NCBI RefSeq assembly: GCF_019966495.1
Contig: NZ_JAIMIA010000004.1
Location: 58,891-122,890 of the forward strand
Direction of reading: 5' to 3'
Source of the DNA: Tateyamaria pelophila
Lineage (GTDB): Bacteria > Pseudomonadota > Alphaproteobacteria > Rhodobacterales > Rhodobacteraceae
DNA: 64,000 bases
Part shown: piece after piece, positions 35,424 through 43,888 of the stretch
How the letters are laid out: each line of letters opens with the position of its first letter
Position numbering within the stretch: the first letter of the stretch is position 1
The notes under the pieces: model-generated
Database searches by the model: none
Told to the model about the DNA's origin: nothing
The model's input: only the letters and a program-made list of their open reading frames with translations
Translations under genes and position numbers: made by a program

Positions 35424-35429
35424 ACTTGG
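35424..35429 (+). repeat. Target-site duplication, left copy
   Basis: ACTTGG directly abuts the left terminal inverted repeat and recurs at 36969-36974 against the right end, as expected for a 6-bp target duplication. Confidence 0.75.
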
Positions 35430-35454
35430 TGTAGCAGCAAAGCTAAAATGTCAC
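35430..35454 (+). repeat. Left terminal inverted repeat of the IS
   Basis: Begins TGTAGCAGCAAAG and contains AAAATGTC. It pairs with the reverse complement of 36944-36968, which begins TGTTGCAACCAAG. Confidence 0.75.
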
Positions 35455-35511
35455 CCATGAGCAATTCAGGAATGTCACTCTGCCCCCAAAAATCATTGAG
35501 GGTAATCAGAC

Positions 35512-36876
35512 ATGGGATGGGTGGTTATGAGCGAGCGCGAACTGAACCGTGTAGAGGTTCTGGCGCAGGTCGATGATGGTCGTCTGAGCGTCGACAACGC
35601 TGCGAACATGTTGGACCTGACGCGTCGGCAGATTTTCCGGCTGTTGAAGCGATACCGTCAGGATGGCGCATCGGCGATCCGGCATAAGGCGCGTGGCAAA
35701 CCTCCGAATAATCGCATCCATTATGCCAAGCGGGACTATGCTCTGAGCTTCATCAAAGAGGACTACGCGGATTTCGGGCCGACATTGGCTGCTGAGATGC
35801 TGGCCGAACATCATGGGCTCAAGGTGTCGCGCGAGACATTGCGCAAATGGATGGTCGAGGACGGGATTTGGTTGTCACGCAAGCAGCGACGCACATTTCA
35901 CCAGCCGCGTTTGCGCCGGGAATGCTTCGGCGAGCTGATTCAGATCGACGGCTCAGACCATCGTTGGTTCGAGGATCGGGGTGATCCCTGCACCCTTCTC
36001 GTCTTCATCGACGACGCGACCAGTACGTTGATGGAACTGCGGTTCGTGACCTCAGAAAGCACCTTCAGCTATTTCGAGGCACTGGAAAGCTATCTGCTCA
36101 AACATGGCCGACCAGTTGCTTTTTACAGCGACAAACACACGGTGTTCAGGGTTCCTAAGCCCAATGAACACATGACGGGCATGACTCAGTTTGGGCGTGC
36201 CTTGGCCGAGCTGAACATTGAGATCATCTGCGCCAATTCATCCCAAGCCAGAGGGCGTGTCGAACGCGCGAACCGAACGTTGCAGGACAGGTTGGTCAAG
36301 GAGCTGCGCCTTGCGGGTATCTCCAACATGGAAGATGGCAACGCATTTTTAGTGGGCTTCGTTGAACGCTACAACGCCAAGTTTGCAAAGGCTCCGGCCA
36401 AACCAGACAACCTGCATCGCGCTTTGAACATCGAACCTGATCGCCTCGCGGAAGTCTTTTGTCTCCGCGACAAACGCTATGTCACCAAGGACCTGACGCT
36501 GAAGTACGACCGCAAGCGCATCCGGCTAGAGGTCAATGATCTGACGCGTGGCTTGGTTGGCAAATACGTCGATGTCTACGAGATGCCGGATGGGCGCATC
36601 CAGGTGCGCGCCAAAGGCATTGCCCTGCCCTGCAGCATCTTCGACCCGCATCAGCAGCGGGTCACCCACGCAGCGATCACAGAGAACAAACACCTCAGCG
36701 CTGTGCTGGCGCATATCAAGAACGAGCAGGAGAAAGCCGCGTCTCCGCCGAAGGTCAAACCCGTCAGCGCGAAGAATAACTACAAAAAGAATGAGCGTCG
36801 GAACACGGGCTGGAACACATTGGCTGACCGCAAACGCATCGCCGAACGCAAAGCCAGACAGGGCTGCGATATATGA
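35512..36876 (+). CDS. IS transposase (ISNCY-like, DDE integrase core)
   Basis: Transposase of 454 residues. An N-terminal helix-turn-helix (about 12-50, DNAANMLDLTRRQIFRLLKR) recognises the ends. The rve-type catalytic core has the acid triad D146 (IQIDGSDHRWFED), D207 (FYSDKHTVF) and E251 (ARGRVERANRTLQDR). The C-terminal 80 residues are strongly basic. An alternative ATG at 35527 (MSERELNRV) fits the family start better than 35512; I keep the longer form because GAGGG lies upstream of it. All key residues are present, so it may be active. Confidence 0.88.
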   Translation: MGWVVMSERELNRVEVLAQVDDGRLSVDNAANMLDLTRRQIFRLLKRYRQDGASAIRHKARGKPPNNRIHYAKRDYALSFIKEDYADFGPTLAAEMLAEHHGLKVSRETLRKWMVEDGIWLSRKQRRTFHQPRLRRECFGELIQIDGSDHRWFEDRGDPCTLLVFIDDATSTLMELRFVTSESTFSYFEALESYLLKHGRPVAFYSDKHTVFRVPKPNEHMTGMTQFGRALAELNIEIICANSSQARGRVERANRTLQDRLVKELRLAGISNMEDGNAFLVGFVERYNAKFAKAPAKPDNLHRALNIEPDRLAEVFCLRDKRYVTKDLTLKYDRKRIRLEVNDLTRGLVGKYVDVYEMPDGRIQVRAKGIALPCSIFDPHQQRVTHAAITENKHLSAVLAHIKNEQEKAASPPKVKPVSAKNNYKKNERRNTGWNTLADRKRIAERKARQGCDI

Positions 36877-36943
36877 AGTCTCCGCCCTGTCAGGCTTTGT
36901 TCCCCTCAGCGACCAAGTGGGACATTTCTACTTTGCGCAAGGA

Positions 36944-36968
36944 CGGACATTTCTACTTGGTTGCAACA
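36944..36968 (-). repeat. Right terminal inverted repeat of the IS
   Basis: Ends CTTGGTTGCAACA on the plus strand, the mirror of the left end, and contains GACATTTC. It is followed at once by the ACTTGG duplication. Confidence 0.75.
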
Positions 36969-36974
36969 ACTTGG
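36969..36974 (+). repeat. Target-site duplication, right copy
   Basis: ACTTGG, identical to 35424-35429 on the other side of the element. Confidence 0.75.
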
Positions 36975-37335
36975 CATTCTGGCACATTCATTTTGGAATG
37001 TATGAAATGCTACATTCCTGATGCAGATCAGGCGGATGTGATGATGCGGCCCTACCGGTAATTGACCGTGTAGAATTTGCCTGAATACGATCTACCGATC
37101 TGTGTGTTCGAAGAGCTGTCAGTCACGCGACATCCTTTTACATGGGAGTGACCATCTCCGACCCCGCGGGTTGCGCGTTGCCCACAGACGCCTTGGGCCT
37201 CCTTTTGCTTGCGATTGAGCCATCGCAAAAAGATGATGGAGGACCTGCGATAATCACCCTAGCTTGAATCCAACAAGAGCTATAGTTCCGCAATCGCGCG
37301 CTGACGTGATACATAAAAAGAGGACACCTCAAGTC
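36975..37335. other. Non-coding stretch between the IS and the SDR gene
   Basis: AT-rich relative to the neighbours. It holds the palindrome at 36995-37018 and no convincing gene. The short frame 36873-37061 crosses the IS end and resembles nothing I know. Before the insertion this was the region downstream of phoB. Confidence 0.5.
36995..37018. promoter_or_regulatory. Perfect inverted repeat GGAATGTA-N8-TACATTCC
   Basis: Two 8-bp arms around TGAAATGC, 20 nt beyond the IS target duplication and about 320 nt upstream of the SDR start. It looks like a dimer operator; it may belong to a promoter split from its gene by the IS. Confidence 0.35.
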
Positions 37336-38103
37336 ATGGATCTCAGGGAAAAGATCATCGTTGTAACGGGTGCTGCCGCAGGGATTGGGCGCGCGCTGTG
37401 TCTGGCCTTCGCGGAGCAAGGTGCGAAATCCATTGTCTGCGTCGATCTGGATTTGAGCGGCGCCAAAGAAACGGCAAGCCTTGTCAATGGGTTGCCGCTC
37501 AAAGTTGATGTCGCAAAAGAGGATGAGATCGCCAGAATGATCGCGCAGGTCGAAGCCGATCTGGGGCCGATTGATCTGTTTTGTTCAAATGCGGGTGTTC
37601 TGACCGAGGGCGGCGTCGAAGTTTCCAATGCCGACTGGCAAAAGCTCTGGGAAATCAACGTGATGTCCCATGTATGGGCGGCGCGCCACCTGTTGCCGCG
37701 TATGGTGGCGCGCGGCGGTGGGTATTTGCTGAATACCGCCTCTGCTGCGGGCCTGTTGAACCAGATCGGGAGCGCGCCCTACGGGGTGACGAAACATGCC
37801 GCGGTGGGCCTTGCGGAATGGCTGGCGATGACTCACGGCGACGACGGGATCAAGGTTTCGGTCCTGTGCCCGCAAGCGGTGCGCACGGCCATGACCGAAG
37901 GTCACGAAGACCATGTGGCGGCGCTGGACGGCATGTTGGAGCCGGCCGATGCCGCGCAAGCCTGCATCGAAGCGATCAGAACAGAGACATTCCTGGTGCT
38001 GCCTCACCCCAGTGTTCTGGAGTACATGCGCCTGAAGACGGCAGACTATGATCGTTGGATTGGCGGGATGCGAAAACTGAACCGTCGGTTCGGTGGGTTG
38101 TGA
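37336..38103 (+). CDS. Short-chain dehydrogenase/reductase (SDR)
   Basis: A classical SDR of 255 residues. The NAD(P) motif TGAAAGIGRAL is near 11-21, NAG in LFCSNAGVL near 86, serine in NTASAAG near 137-139 and the catalytic YGVTK near 152-156. An acidic residue after the second strand (CVDLDLSG) points to NAD rather than NADP. I start it at ATG 37336; the frame is open from 37264 but the added residues are not family-like. Substrate unknown. It stands alone between the IS and the convergent tesB gene, closed by a repeat-type hairpin at 38112. Confidence 0.82.
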   Translation: MDLREKIIVVTGAAAGIGRALCLAFAEQGAKSIVCVDLDLSGAKETASLVNGLPLKVDVAKEDEIARMIAQVEADLGPIDLFCSNAGVLTEGGVEVSNADWQKLWEINVMSHVWAARHLLPRMVARGGGYLLNTASAAGLLNQIGSAPYGVTKHAAVGLAEWLAMTHGDDGIKVSVLCPQAVRTAMTEGHEDHVAALDGMLEPADAAQACIEAIRTETFLVLPHPSVLEYMRLKTADYDRWIGGMRKLNRRFGGL

Positions 38104-38111
38104 CGGCCAGG

Positions 38112-38157
38112 CTGGGGCTCTGCCCCAGACCCCGGGATTTTCTGGAACAGAGAAACA
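38112..38157 (+). repeat. Intergenic palindromic repeat, copy 1
   Basis: CTGGGGCTCTGCCCCAG (38112-38128) is a 7-bp hairpin, followed by CCCCGGGATTTTCTGGAACA and an A/G-rich tail. Related copies lie at 48277, 51843 and 53172. Placed between the converging SDR and tesB genes, it may act as a terminator. Confidence 0.7.
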
Positions 38158-38163
38158 GACCCG

Positions 38164-39033
38164 TCAGGATTTCGGTTTGATGGGGCGCAGCAGTCCTTCT
38201 TGGGCGACAGAGGCAATCAGCGTACCGTCCCGGTTGTAGATCATGCCGCGATTGAACCCGCGAGCGCCGCCTGACCAGGGGCTGTCCAACGTATAGAGGT
38301 GCCAGTCGCAGAATTGGGTCGGCCCGTGAAACCACATGGAGTGGTCCAGGCTGGCGGCCATGACCTTGCCGGTAAACCAGGTTTGTCCGTGTGGCCGCAG
38401 AGCGGAACCGAGTAGGCTCATATCTGATGCATAAGCCAGCAAACAATGTTGCAGTTGTGGGCTGATCCCGCGCGCGGCGGCCATGCGGAACCACAGATGG
38501 TTGACGTCGTCGGCGGGCTCCGGCGTGAAGAAATCGCGGGGAGCGACTTCGCGGATGTCGATGGGGCGTGGGCGCAGAAATTCAGCGTGGTGCTGTTGTG
38601 GGATCTTGTGAATAACGGCGGCGCGCAGCGTCTCGCGGTCTGCAAGTTGGTCCGGTCCTTCGACGTCCGGCATGGGGTGCTGATGGCTCCAGCCCTCTTC
38701 TTCGATGTGGAAAGAAGCCGACATGTTCAGAATCTGCTTGCCGTGTTGGATGGCAACGACCCGCCGCGTGGTGAAACTGCCACCGTCGCGGGCGCGGTCG
38801 ACCTGATAGATCACCGGTATGGACGGGTCGCCCGGCCGCATGAAATAGGCGTGCAGACTGTGGCAAAGTCGGCCTTCGACCGTCTGATAGGCAGCCGCCA
38901 ACGCTTGCCCGATGACCTGCCCGCCAAAGATGCGTGTGGGTGTCTCGCCGCCCTGCCCCGTGCCGCGAAACAGATCCACTTCGAGCGGCTCGACAGCCAG
39001 CAGATCGAGCAGGGTTTGGTGTGCGTCGGTCAT
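38164..39033 (-). CDS. tesB: Acyl-CoA thioesterase II
   Basis: Hydrolyses medium- and long-chain acyl-CoA to free acid and CoA. The 289 residues form a double hotdog fold: the first repeat has FGGQVIGQALAAAYQTV near 34-50, the second HSMWFHGPTQFCDWHLY near 240-256 with the catalytic Asp region, and SLLGSALRPHG near 197-207 between. The length equals E. coli TesB (286). The ATG overlaps the stop of the acetoacetate-CoA ligase gene by 4 nt, so it is last in a three-gene operon. It probably prevents CoA trapping during catabolism. Confidence 0.92.
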   Translation of the reverse strand: MTDAHQTLLDLLAVEPLEVDLFRGTGQGGETPTRIFGGQVIGQALAAAYQTVEGRLCHSLHAYFMRPGDPSIPVIYQVDRARDGGSFTTRRVVAIQHGKQILNMSASFHIEEEGWSHQHPMPDVEGPDQLADRETLRAAVIHKIPQQHHAEFLRPRPIDIREVAPRDFFTPEPADDVNHLWFRMAAARGISPQLQHCLLAYASDMSLLGSALRPHGQTWFTGKVMAASLDHSMWFHGPTQFCDWHLYTLDSPWSGGARGFNRGMIYNRDGTLIASVAQEGLLRPIKPKS

Positions 39034-40967
39034 GGGCGTCCCTTTGCATAGGCGACGAAGATGTCAAAACTTTCGGGATTGGCCATGGAGTCCCGGTTGA
39101 CCACGCGCGCCGGATCGCCGCCGAGCAACAGTTTTTTGATCGGCACTTCGAGCTTCTTGCCCGAGAGTGTGCGCGGGATGTCTGCGACTTCGACAATTTC
39201 GTTTGGCAAAAAGCGCGGCGACACGCTGGACCGAATGGCGGCGTTGATCTGATCTTTGATCTCGTCCGTCAGCCCTCCCGGCGCGACAACGAAAAGCGGC
39301 ATGAAGCTGTCCCGTCCGAGATATTCCAGGTCGACGATAAGGCTGTCTGTGATCCCGTCAACTGCTTCGACGGCCTGATAAATCTCGGCGGAGCCAAGCC
39401 GTAGACCCTTGCGGTTGATCGTCGCGTCGGAGCGGCCATAGATGACGGAGCCACCGTCACGCGTGATTTCGATCCAGTCGCCATGCCGCCAGACCCCGGG
39501 ATAGGTATCGAAATAGGACGCATGGAACCGAGCGCCGTCCTCATCTCCCCAGAAATACAGCGGCATGGAGGGCAGCGGCTCGGTGCAGACCAACTCGCCG
39601 ACCTGATCAAAAACCTCGACACCGGCCTCGTCAAACGCCCGCGTGGCGTTGCCAAGCGCGCGGCATTGCATTTCACCTGCGCGGACCGGCAACATCGGAT
39701 TGCCCAGAACAAAACCGCCGGCCAGATCCGTGCCACCGGACATCGGGGCAAGCCAGAGGTCGGATTTTACGTCGCGGTATATCCAGTCATAGGCGTCTGG
39801 TGACAGCGGCGATCCTGTCGATCCGACGCATTTCAACGCTTCCAGATCGAGGGTGCGCGGAGTGACACCTGCCTTGCGGCATGCGTCATAGAACGCGGCT
39901 CCTGACCCAAAGTTCGTCACGCGGTGCTGGGCGACAAAGCGCCAGACCGCCAGCAGATCGGGATGATTGACGGCGCCGTCATAGATCGCGACCGTGGCCC
40001 CTTGCATCAGGCCGGGCCATTGCAGGTTCCACATGATCCAGCCCGAAGAGGTCATCCAGCAATAGGTGTCCGACGATGTGAGGTTTTGGTGCAGGGTCTG
40101 TTTGAAGGCCTCGAGCACGATGCCACCATGGCCATGCACGATCGGTTTCGGGTCTCCTGTCGTGCCTGAGGAATACACGATCCAGAGCGGATGATCGAAG
40201 GGCACATCAAGCGGCGTCAGCGTCGCTTGCGTTCCGGTCAGACTGTCCCAAGCGATGCGGTCTTCGGCCAAGGGTTGGCACACCGGTTTCATCACCACAT
40301 CCGTCAATGAAGGCAGCCCTGCGATGATCTCATTCAGAACGGCGCTGCGGTCGATCATCTTGCCGGCATGCACATAGCCGTCCTGCGCCAGCAGAACTTT
40401 GGGTGCGATCTGTTTAAACCGATCAAGGATTGCAACATGCCCCATATCCGGTGCGCAAAGCGACCAGATCGCCCCGAGAGACACTGTCGCCAGAAAGCTG
40501 ATCAACGCCGTTTCGGTGTTGGGCAGGATCGCCACCACCCGGTCGCCCTTGGTGACGCCCATGGAGTGCAGATGCTGTGCGACACTGGCGACCTGGGCGC
40601 GCAGCGCGGCCCATGTCATTGTGCTTTTGCCGAAGGTTTCCGATTGCACGATCAGGGCGATCTCATCCGGAGCCGTCTCGCAGTGGCGCAGGATCTGGCT
40701 TGCGTAATTCAATCGTGCACCCGGCCCCCATTCGGCACCGGGCATTTGCCGTTTGGCAAGAAACACGTCCGGGCGGGTGCCCTGAATATCGAAAAAATCC
40801 CAGATGGCGCCCCAGAAGGCGTCAATCTCCGTGACGCTCCAGTTCCAGAGCGCGTTGTAGTCGTCAAACTTCAGGTCGCGTTCCGTGTTCAGCCACCGCA
40901 TGAATGCTGCCATGCTGGAGGCCTGGGCTCGGTCAGGTGAAGGTGTCCATAGAATGGGACGGCTCAT
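39030..40967 (-). CDS. Acetoacetate-CoA ligase
   Basis: Activates acetoacetate to acetoacetyl-CoA with ATP. The 645-residue length and the N-terminal WTPSPDRAQASSMAAFMRWL stretch fit AcsA-type acetoacetyl-CoA synthetase. Motifs: YSSGTTGDPKPIVHGHGG near 268-285, GGTDLAGGFVLGNP near 400-413, YGRSDATINRKGLRLGSAEIY (given in part) near 513-533 and the catalytic lysine in PRTLSGKKLEVPIKKLL near the C-terminus. It overlaps both neighbours by 4 nt, serine hydrolase upstream and tesB downstream. Confidence 0.9.
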   Translation of the reverse strand: MSRPILWTPSPDRAQASSMAAFMRWLNTERDLKFDDYNALWNWSVTEIDAFWGAIWDFFDIQGTRPDVFLAKRQMPGAEWGPGARLNYASQILRHCETAPDEIALIVQSETFGKSTMTWAALRAQVASVAQHLHSMGVTKGDRVVAILPNTETALISFLATVSLGAIWSLCAPDMGHVAILDRFKQIAPKVLLAQDGYVHAGKMIDRSAVLNEIIAGLPSLTDVVMKPVCQPLAEDRIAWDSLTGTQATLTPLDVPFDHPLWIVYSSGTTGDPKPIVHGHGGIVLEAFKQTLHQNLTSSDTYCWMTSSGWIMWNLQWPGLMQGATVAIYDGAVNHPDLLAVWRFVAQHRVTNFGSGAAFYDACRKAGVTPRTLDLEALKCVGSTGSPLSPDAYDWIYRDVKSDLWLAPMSGGTDLAGGFVLGNPMLPVRAGEMQCRALGNATRAFDEAGVEVFDQVGELVCTEPLPSMPLYFWGDEDGARFHASYFDTYPGVWRHGDWIEITRDGGSVIYGRSDATINRKGLRLGSAEIYQAVEAVDGITDSLIVDLEYLGRDSFMPLFVVAPGGLTDEIKDQINAAIRSSVSPRFLPNEIVEVADIPRTLSGKKLEVPIKKLLLGGDPARVVNRDSMANPESFDIFVAYAKGRP

Positions 40968-42184
40968 GTCAGGGCTCCGTGTACGAGGGCTTTGAGTTCG
41001 GCGCGTGCGGGATAGCTTGAAGACGGGGTAAGCTGGGTGAACATCACGACCGACAGGTCATGCACGGGGTCGATCCAGAAAAAGGTGGAGGCCATGCCGC
41101 CCCAGCTGAAATCACCCACGGAACTTGGGACGCGACTGCGCGCCGGATCAAGGACGACGGCCCCGGCGAGACTGAAGCCGACGCCGTCCATCGGTTGTTC
41201 GGCAAAGCTGGACGGGCCAAGACTGGCAATGTCACCGGGCAAGTGGTTTGCCATCATGAACGCCGCGGTAGAGGATGAGATCAACGGTCCGTCAGGCCCC
41301 TGCCCGCCCAGGCGCAAACACTCGGAAAAGCGCATGTAGTCGTCGATCGTGCCGAGCAATCCGCCGCCGCCTGAATGCAGCGTCGGGTTCAGGAACGGGG
41401 AGCCTTCGGCGTTGTCGACTTCGCGCAGTGTCGGTGTCTCTGTTGCCGCTTGACCAAGGTCCATCGGGTTGCCGGCCAGCGGCGTATAGAGGTTGGCAAA
41501 GCGGTCTTGTCGGGCAGCGGGCACCGAAAAAGCCGTCTCCGTCATCCCCAATGGCTCAAAAATACGTTCCTTGAACACCGCGCCGAGGGTCTGGCCGGTG
41601 ATGACTTCGATCACCCGCCCGATGACGTCGATGCCGACGGAGTATTCCCACCGCGTGCCGGGCTGAAAGGCCAATGGCAGGGCGGCCGTGGCTTTGCATT
41701 GGCTCTCCAGCGTGCCTGCGTTTGGCTTGAACAGGATGTCCCGCTCGGCCATCGCCCGAGACACAAGCGATGTGTTGAATGGATAGCTGAGCCCCGAAAC
41801 ATGCGTCAGCAATTGGTGCAGCGTCGGCGGGGCGCTAGGTTCGACTTGATCAAGCGAGGTGGCACCCGGAATCAGGGCGTGGCAGTCGGAAAAATCGGGC
41901 AAGAACCGCGAAACGGGGGTATCGAGTGTAAACCGGCCCTCCTCCATCAGCATCATCAGGGCGAGCGACGTCACCGGCTTGGTCATGGAATAGATGCGCG
42001 CCACGGTATCACGGCTGAAAGCGGTGCCGTTTGCCAGATCGCGCTGACCGACCGCATCGAAAAACACTTCCCGACCCGATTGCCTGATCAGGACGGACAG
42101 GCCGGGAAACTTGCGCTCCGCCACATAGCGGGCGGCCCAAGGGGTGATACGGGCCAGCCGATTGGGATCAAGGGTCAGTGTCAT
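40964..42184 (-). CDS. Serine hydrolase, beta-lactamase class C family
   Basis: A cytosolic esterase/peptidase-like protein of about 406 residues. The nucleophile is the serine of SMTK in ARIYSMTKPVTS near 65-76; the second motif tyrosine is in RWEYSVGID near 180, and GGGGLLGTIDDYMRF near 270 precedes the third. There is no signal peptide, which argues against a role on cell-wall or drug substrates and for an intracellular ester. ATG 42184 has GGAGG 6 nt before it; GTG 42187 is directly adjacent. It heads the operon with acetoacetate-CoA ligase and TesB. Confidence 0.83.
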   Translation of the reverse strand: MTLTLDPNRLARITPWAARYVAERKFPGLSVLIRQSGREVFFDAVGQRDLANGTAFSRDTVARIYSMTKPVTSLALMMLMEEGRFTLDTPVSRFLPDFSDCHALIPGATSLDQVEPSAPPTLHQLLTHVSGLSYPFNTSLVSRAMAERDILFKPNAGTLESQCKATAALPLAFQPGTRWEYSVGIDVIGRVIEVITGQTLGAVFKERIFEPLGMTETAFSVPAARQDRFANLYTPLAGNPMDLGQAATETPTLREVDNAEGSPFLNPTLHSGGGGLLGTIDDYMRFSECLRLGGQGPDGPLISSSTAAFMMANHLPGDIASLGPSSFAEQPMDGVGFSLAGAVVLDPARSRVPSSVGDFSWGGMASTFFWIDPVHDLSVVMFTQLTPSSSYPARAELKALVHGALT

Positions 42185-42449
42185 CACATCCTCCGGGCAT
42201 TACAGTCATCGCGTTGCGGGTCGCAAGCGTGTCCCACCGTGTACGCGGCTCTTCCACATGGGTCTTGATCCGCGTGAACGCTTCATCCCGGATTTGAGAA
42301 TTTACCGGCGCACAGGCAAACGGCGGTATGACTGTGTATTGCGTTGCGTGCTGGATGGCTTGGGCGATCAGCTTCCATTTGCGCGCGATCAGGTCAATCA
42401 AACCGGCGGCCTGCGCCGCTTTGTGTGCTCCTGCTAATGTCGGCCACAT
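42168..42449 (-). CDS. Possible small protein upstream of the serine hydrolase
   Basis: A 93-residue frame beginning MWPTLAGAHKAAQAAGLIDL whose stop overlaps the serine hydrolase start by 17 nt. Codon use in its first half (many CTG, ATC, GCC, AAG) is like that of real genes, and the spacing suits translational coupling. I recognise no domain and see no clear ribosome-binding site, so it may be a leader or a chance frame. The rest of the gap to the GST gene at 42558 shows only promoter-like space. Confidence 0.3.
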   Translation of the reverse strand: MWPTLAGAHKAAQAAGLIDLIARKWKLIAQAIQHATQYTVIPPFACAPVNSQIRDEAFTRIKTHVEEPRTRWDTLATRNAMTVMPGGCDDTDP

Positions 42450-42557
42450 ATGATTTCCTCGGGTATCCGTGCTTGTGGCACGATAGCCTGCCCATCAGCC
42501 TTGCCAAGGTAAAACCGAGCCGCGTACCTTGTCAGGGAAAGTCAGAGGGGAAGATGA

Positions 42558-43166
42558 ATGCTCAAGCTCTATTATGCGCCCAAAAGCCGGGCGTTGCGGG
42601 TGGCCTGGTTGCTCGAAGAAATGGGGCTCGACTATGAGGTGCACAGTTTTGCGCTGGGGGATCCCGCGATGCGCGCACCGGAATATCGGGCAGTGCATCC
42701 AATGGGCCGCGTACCGGTGCTGGAAGACGGCGCAGTCACCATCATGGAAAGCGGTGCCATCCTCGAATATCTGCTGGCGCGGCACGGCGACGGTCGCTTC
42801 CGCCCTGCCCCGCACAGCGCTGAGTTTCCGGCCTATCTGCAATGGCTGCATTATTCCGAAGGGATGATCATGCCGCCGATCAATTCCTATATGGTCGAGA
42901 CGTTTTTCCTGCCGCCCGAACGGCAGTCCGAGGTGCATGCCAAACGCGCCCTGAAATTGCTGGGTCAAATGATGATGGCCGTCGATGCCGCGCTTGAGGG
43001 ACGCGACTACCTGGCGCGCGACTTTTCGGCGGCGGATATCATGACAGGCTCGGCCGTGATGTCGGCGCAGCGCATTGGTGTCCCGCTTGAGGCTTTGCCA
43101 AATCTGGCCGCCTACATTGAGCGGCTCGCTGCCCGCCCGGCCTTGCAGAAGGCCGAAAGCCTGTGA
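42558..43166 (+). CDS. Glutathione S-transferase
   Basis: A 202-residue GST: thioredoxin-like N-terminal domain (about 1-78; YYAPKSRALRVAWLLEEM and the cis-proline GRVPVLEDGAVTIMESGAIL that binds glutathione) and helical C-terminal domain (about 85-202; FSAADIMTG is the N-capping motif). It may conjugate glutathione to an electrophile or act in a ring-cleavage isomerisation. It starts at ATG 42558 after a GAGGGGAAG site. Its stop overlaps the GTG start of the SDR gene, and a glutathione-using isomerase lies two genes on. Confidence 0.88.
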   Translation: MLKLYYAPKSRALRVAWLLEEMGLDYEVHSFALGDPAMRAPEYRAVHPMGRVPVLEDGAVTIMESGAILEYLLARHGDGRFRPAPHSAEFPAYLQWLHYSEGMIMPPINSYMVETFFLPPERQSEVHAKRALKLLGQMMMAVDAALEGRDYLARDFSAADIMTGSAVMSAQRIGVPLEALPNLAAYIERLAARPALQKAESL

Positions 43167-43888
43167 GCCATATCCTGATCGTTGGGGCCGGCGATTACGT
43201 GGGCGCGGCCATCGCGCGACGCTTTGCACAAGGGGGCTGGACCGTCTCGATGGGGCGCAGACGGGGGGAGGCGCTCGCACCGCTGGTGGAGGATATCAAC
43301 CAAGCGGGCGGCAAAGCCTTTGGACACAGCATGGATGCGCGTGACGAAGCCAGTGTTCAGAACGTTTTTGCCAAGGCGGAAGCGGTCGCGCCGCTGGACG
43401 TGGTGATTTTCAATGTCGGCGGAAATGTCCGGTTCCCGATCCGGGACACAACAGCGCGGGTGTTTCGCAAGGTCTGGGAGATGGCCTGTTTTGGCGGGTT
43501 TCTGACGGGGCGCGCCGCTGCGACGGCGATGGTGCCTCGGGGCACGGGATGCATCTTTTTCACCGGTGCGACGGCGTCCATGCGGGGTGGCAACGGGTTT
43601 TCGGCATTTGCCTCCGCCAAGGCAGGGTTGCGGAATTTGGCGCAATCCATGGCGCGTGAACTTGGTCCCCAAGGCATTCACGTGGCGCACGTTGTCATTG
43701 ATGCCGCGATAGACACGGAATGGGTGCGCGAGATCCTGGCAAGACGTGGGGTGGATGCCGCCGCGCTGGAAGCGGATACATTGATGAATCCGGCCTCTGT
43801 GGCCGAAACCTATTGGGCGCTGGCGCATCAACCGCGCGATGCTTGGACATTTGAAATGGATATCCGTCCCTACAAGGAGACATGGTAA
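43163..43888 (+). CDS. Short-chain dehydrogenase/reductase (SDR)
   Basis: A 241-residue SDR with the cofactor motif VGAGDYVGAAIARRF near 6-20, where one glycine of the classical TGxxxGIG is replaced. FNVGGNV near 82-88 stands for NNAG, FTGATASM near 133-140 holds the catalytic serine position, and the expected YxxxK reads FSAFASAKAG, where Phe replaces the usual Tyr. The missing tyrosine suggests altered chemistry or a non-reductase role. It starts with GTG overlapping the GST stop and ends overlapping the isomerase start. Confidence 0.78.
   Translation: MSHILIVGAGDYVGAAIARRFAQGGWTVSMGRRRGEALAPLVEDINQAGGKAFGHSMDARDEASVQNVFAKAEAVAPLDVVIFNVGGNVRFPIRDTTARVFRKVWEMACFGGFLTGRAAATAMVPRGTGCIFFTGATASMRGGNGFSAFASAKAGLRNLAQSMARELGPQGIHVAHVVIDAAIDTEWVREILARRGVDAAALEADTLMNPASVAETYWALAHQPRDAWTFEMDIRPYKETW

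Larger units (their letters stand above)
35430..36968 (+). mobile_element. Complete insertion sequence with ISNCY-like transposase
   Basis: A 1539-bp element. Its ends are imperfect 25-bp inverted repeats at 35430-35454 and 36944-36968, both starting TGT-GCA and containing AAATGTC, with about 17 of 25 positions matching. Each end also holds a second AATGTC copy further in, probably a transposase binding site. A 6-bp direct repeat ACTTGG flanks it. One long transposase gene fills the interior without frameshift. It sits 105 nt after phoB, with host AT-rich sequence on both sides. The intact ends, gene and target duplication suggest recent insertion. Confidence 0.85.

Noticed and set aside
37116..37134. 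CTGTCAG half-site resembling a PHO box upstream of the SDR gene
   Set aside because: The second half-site (GCGACAT) matches poorly and there is no further 11-bp repeat.
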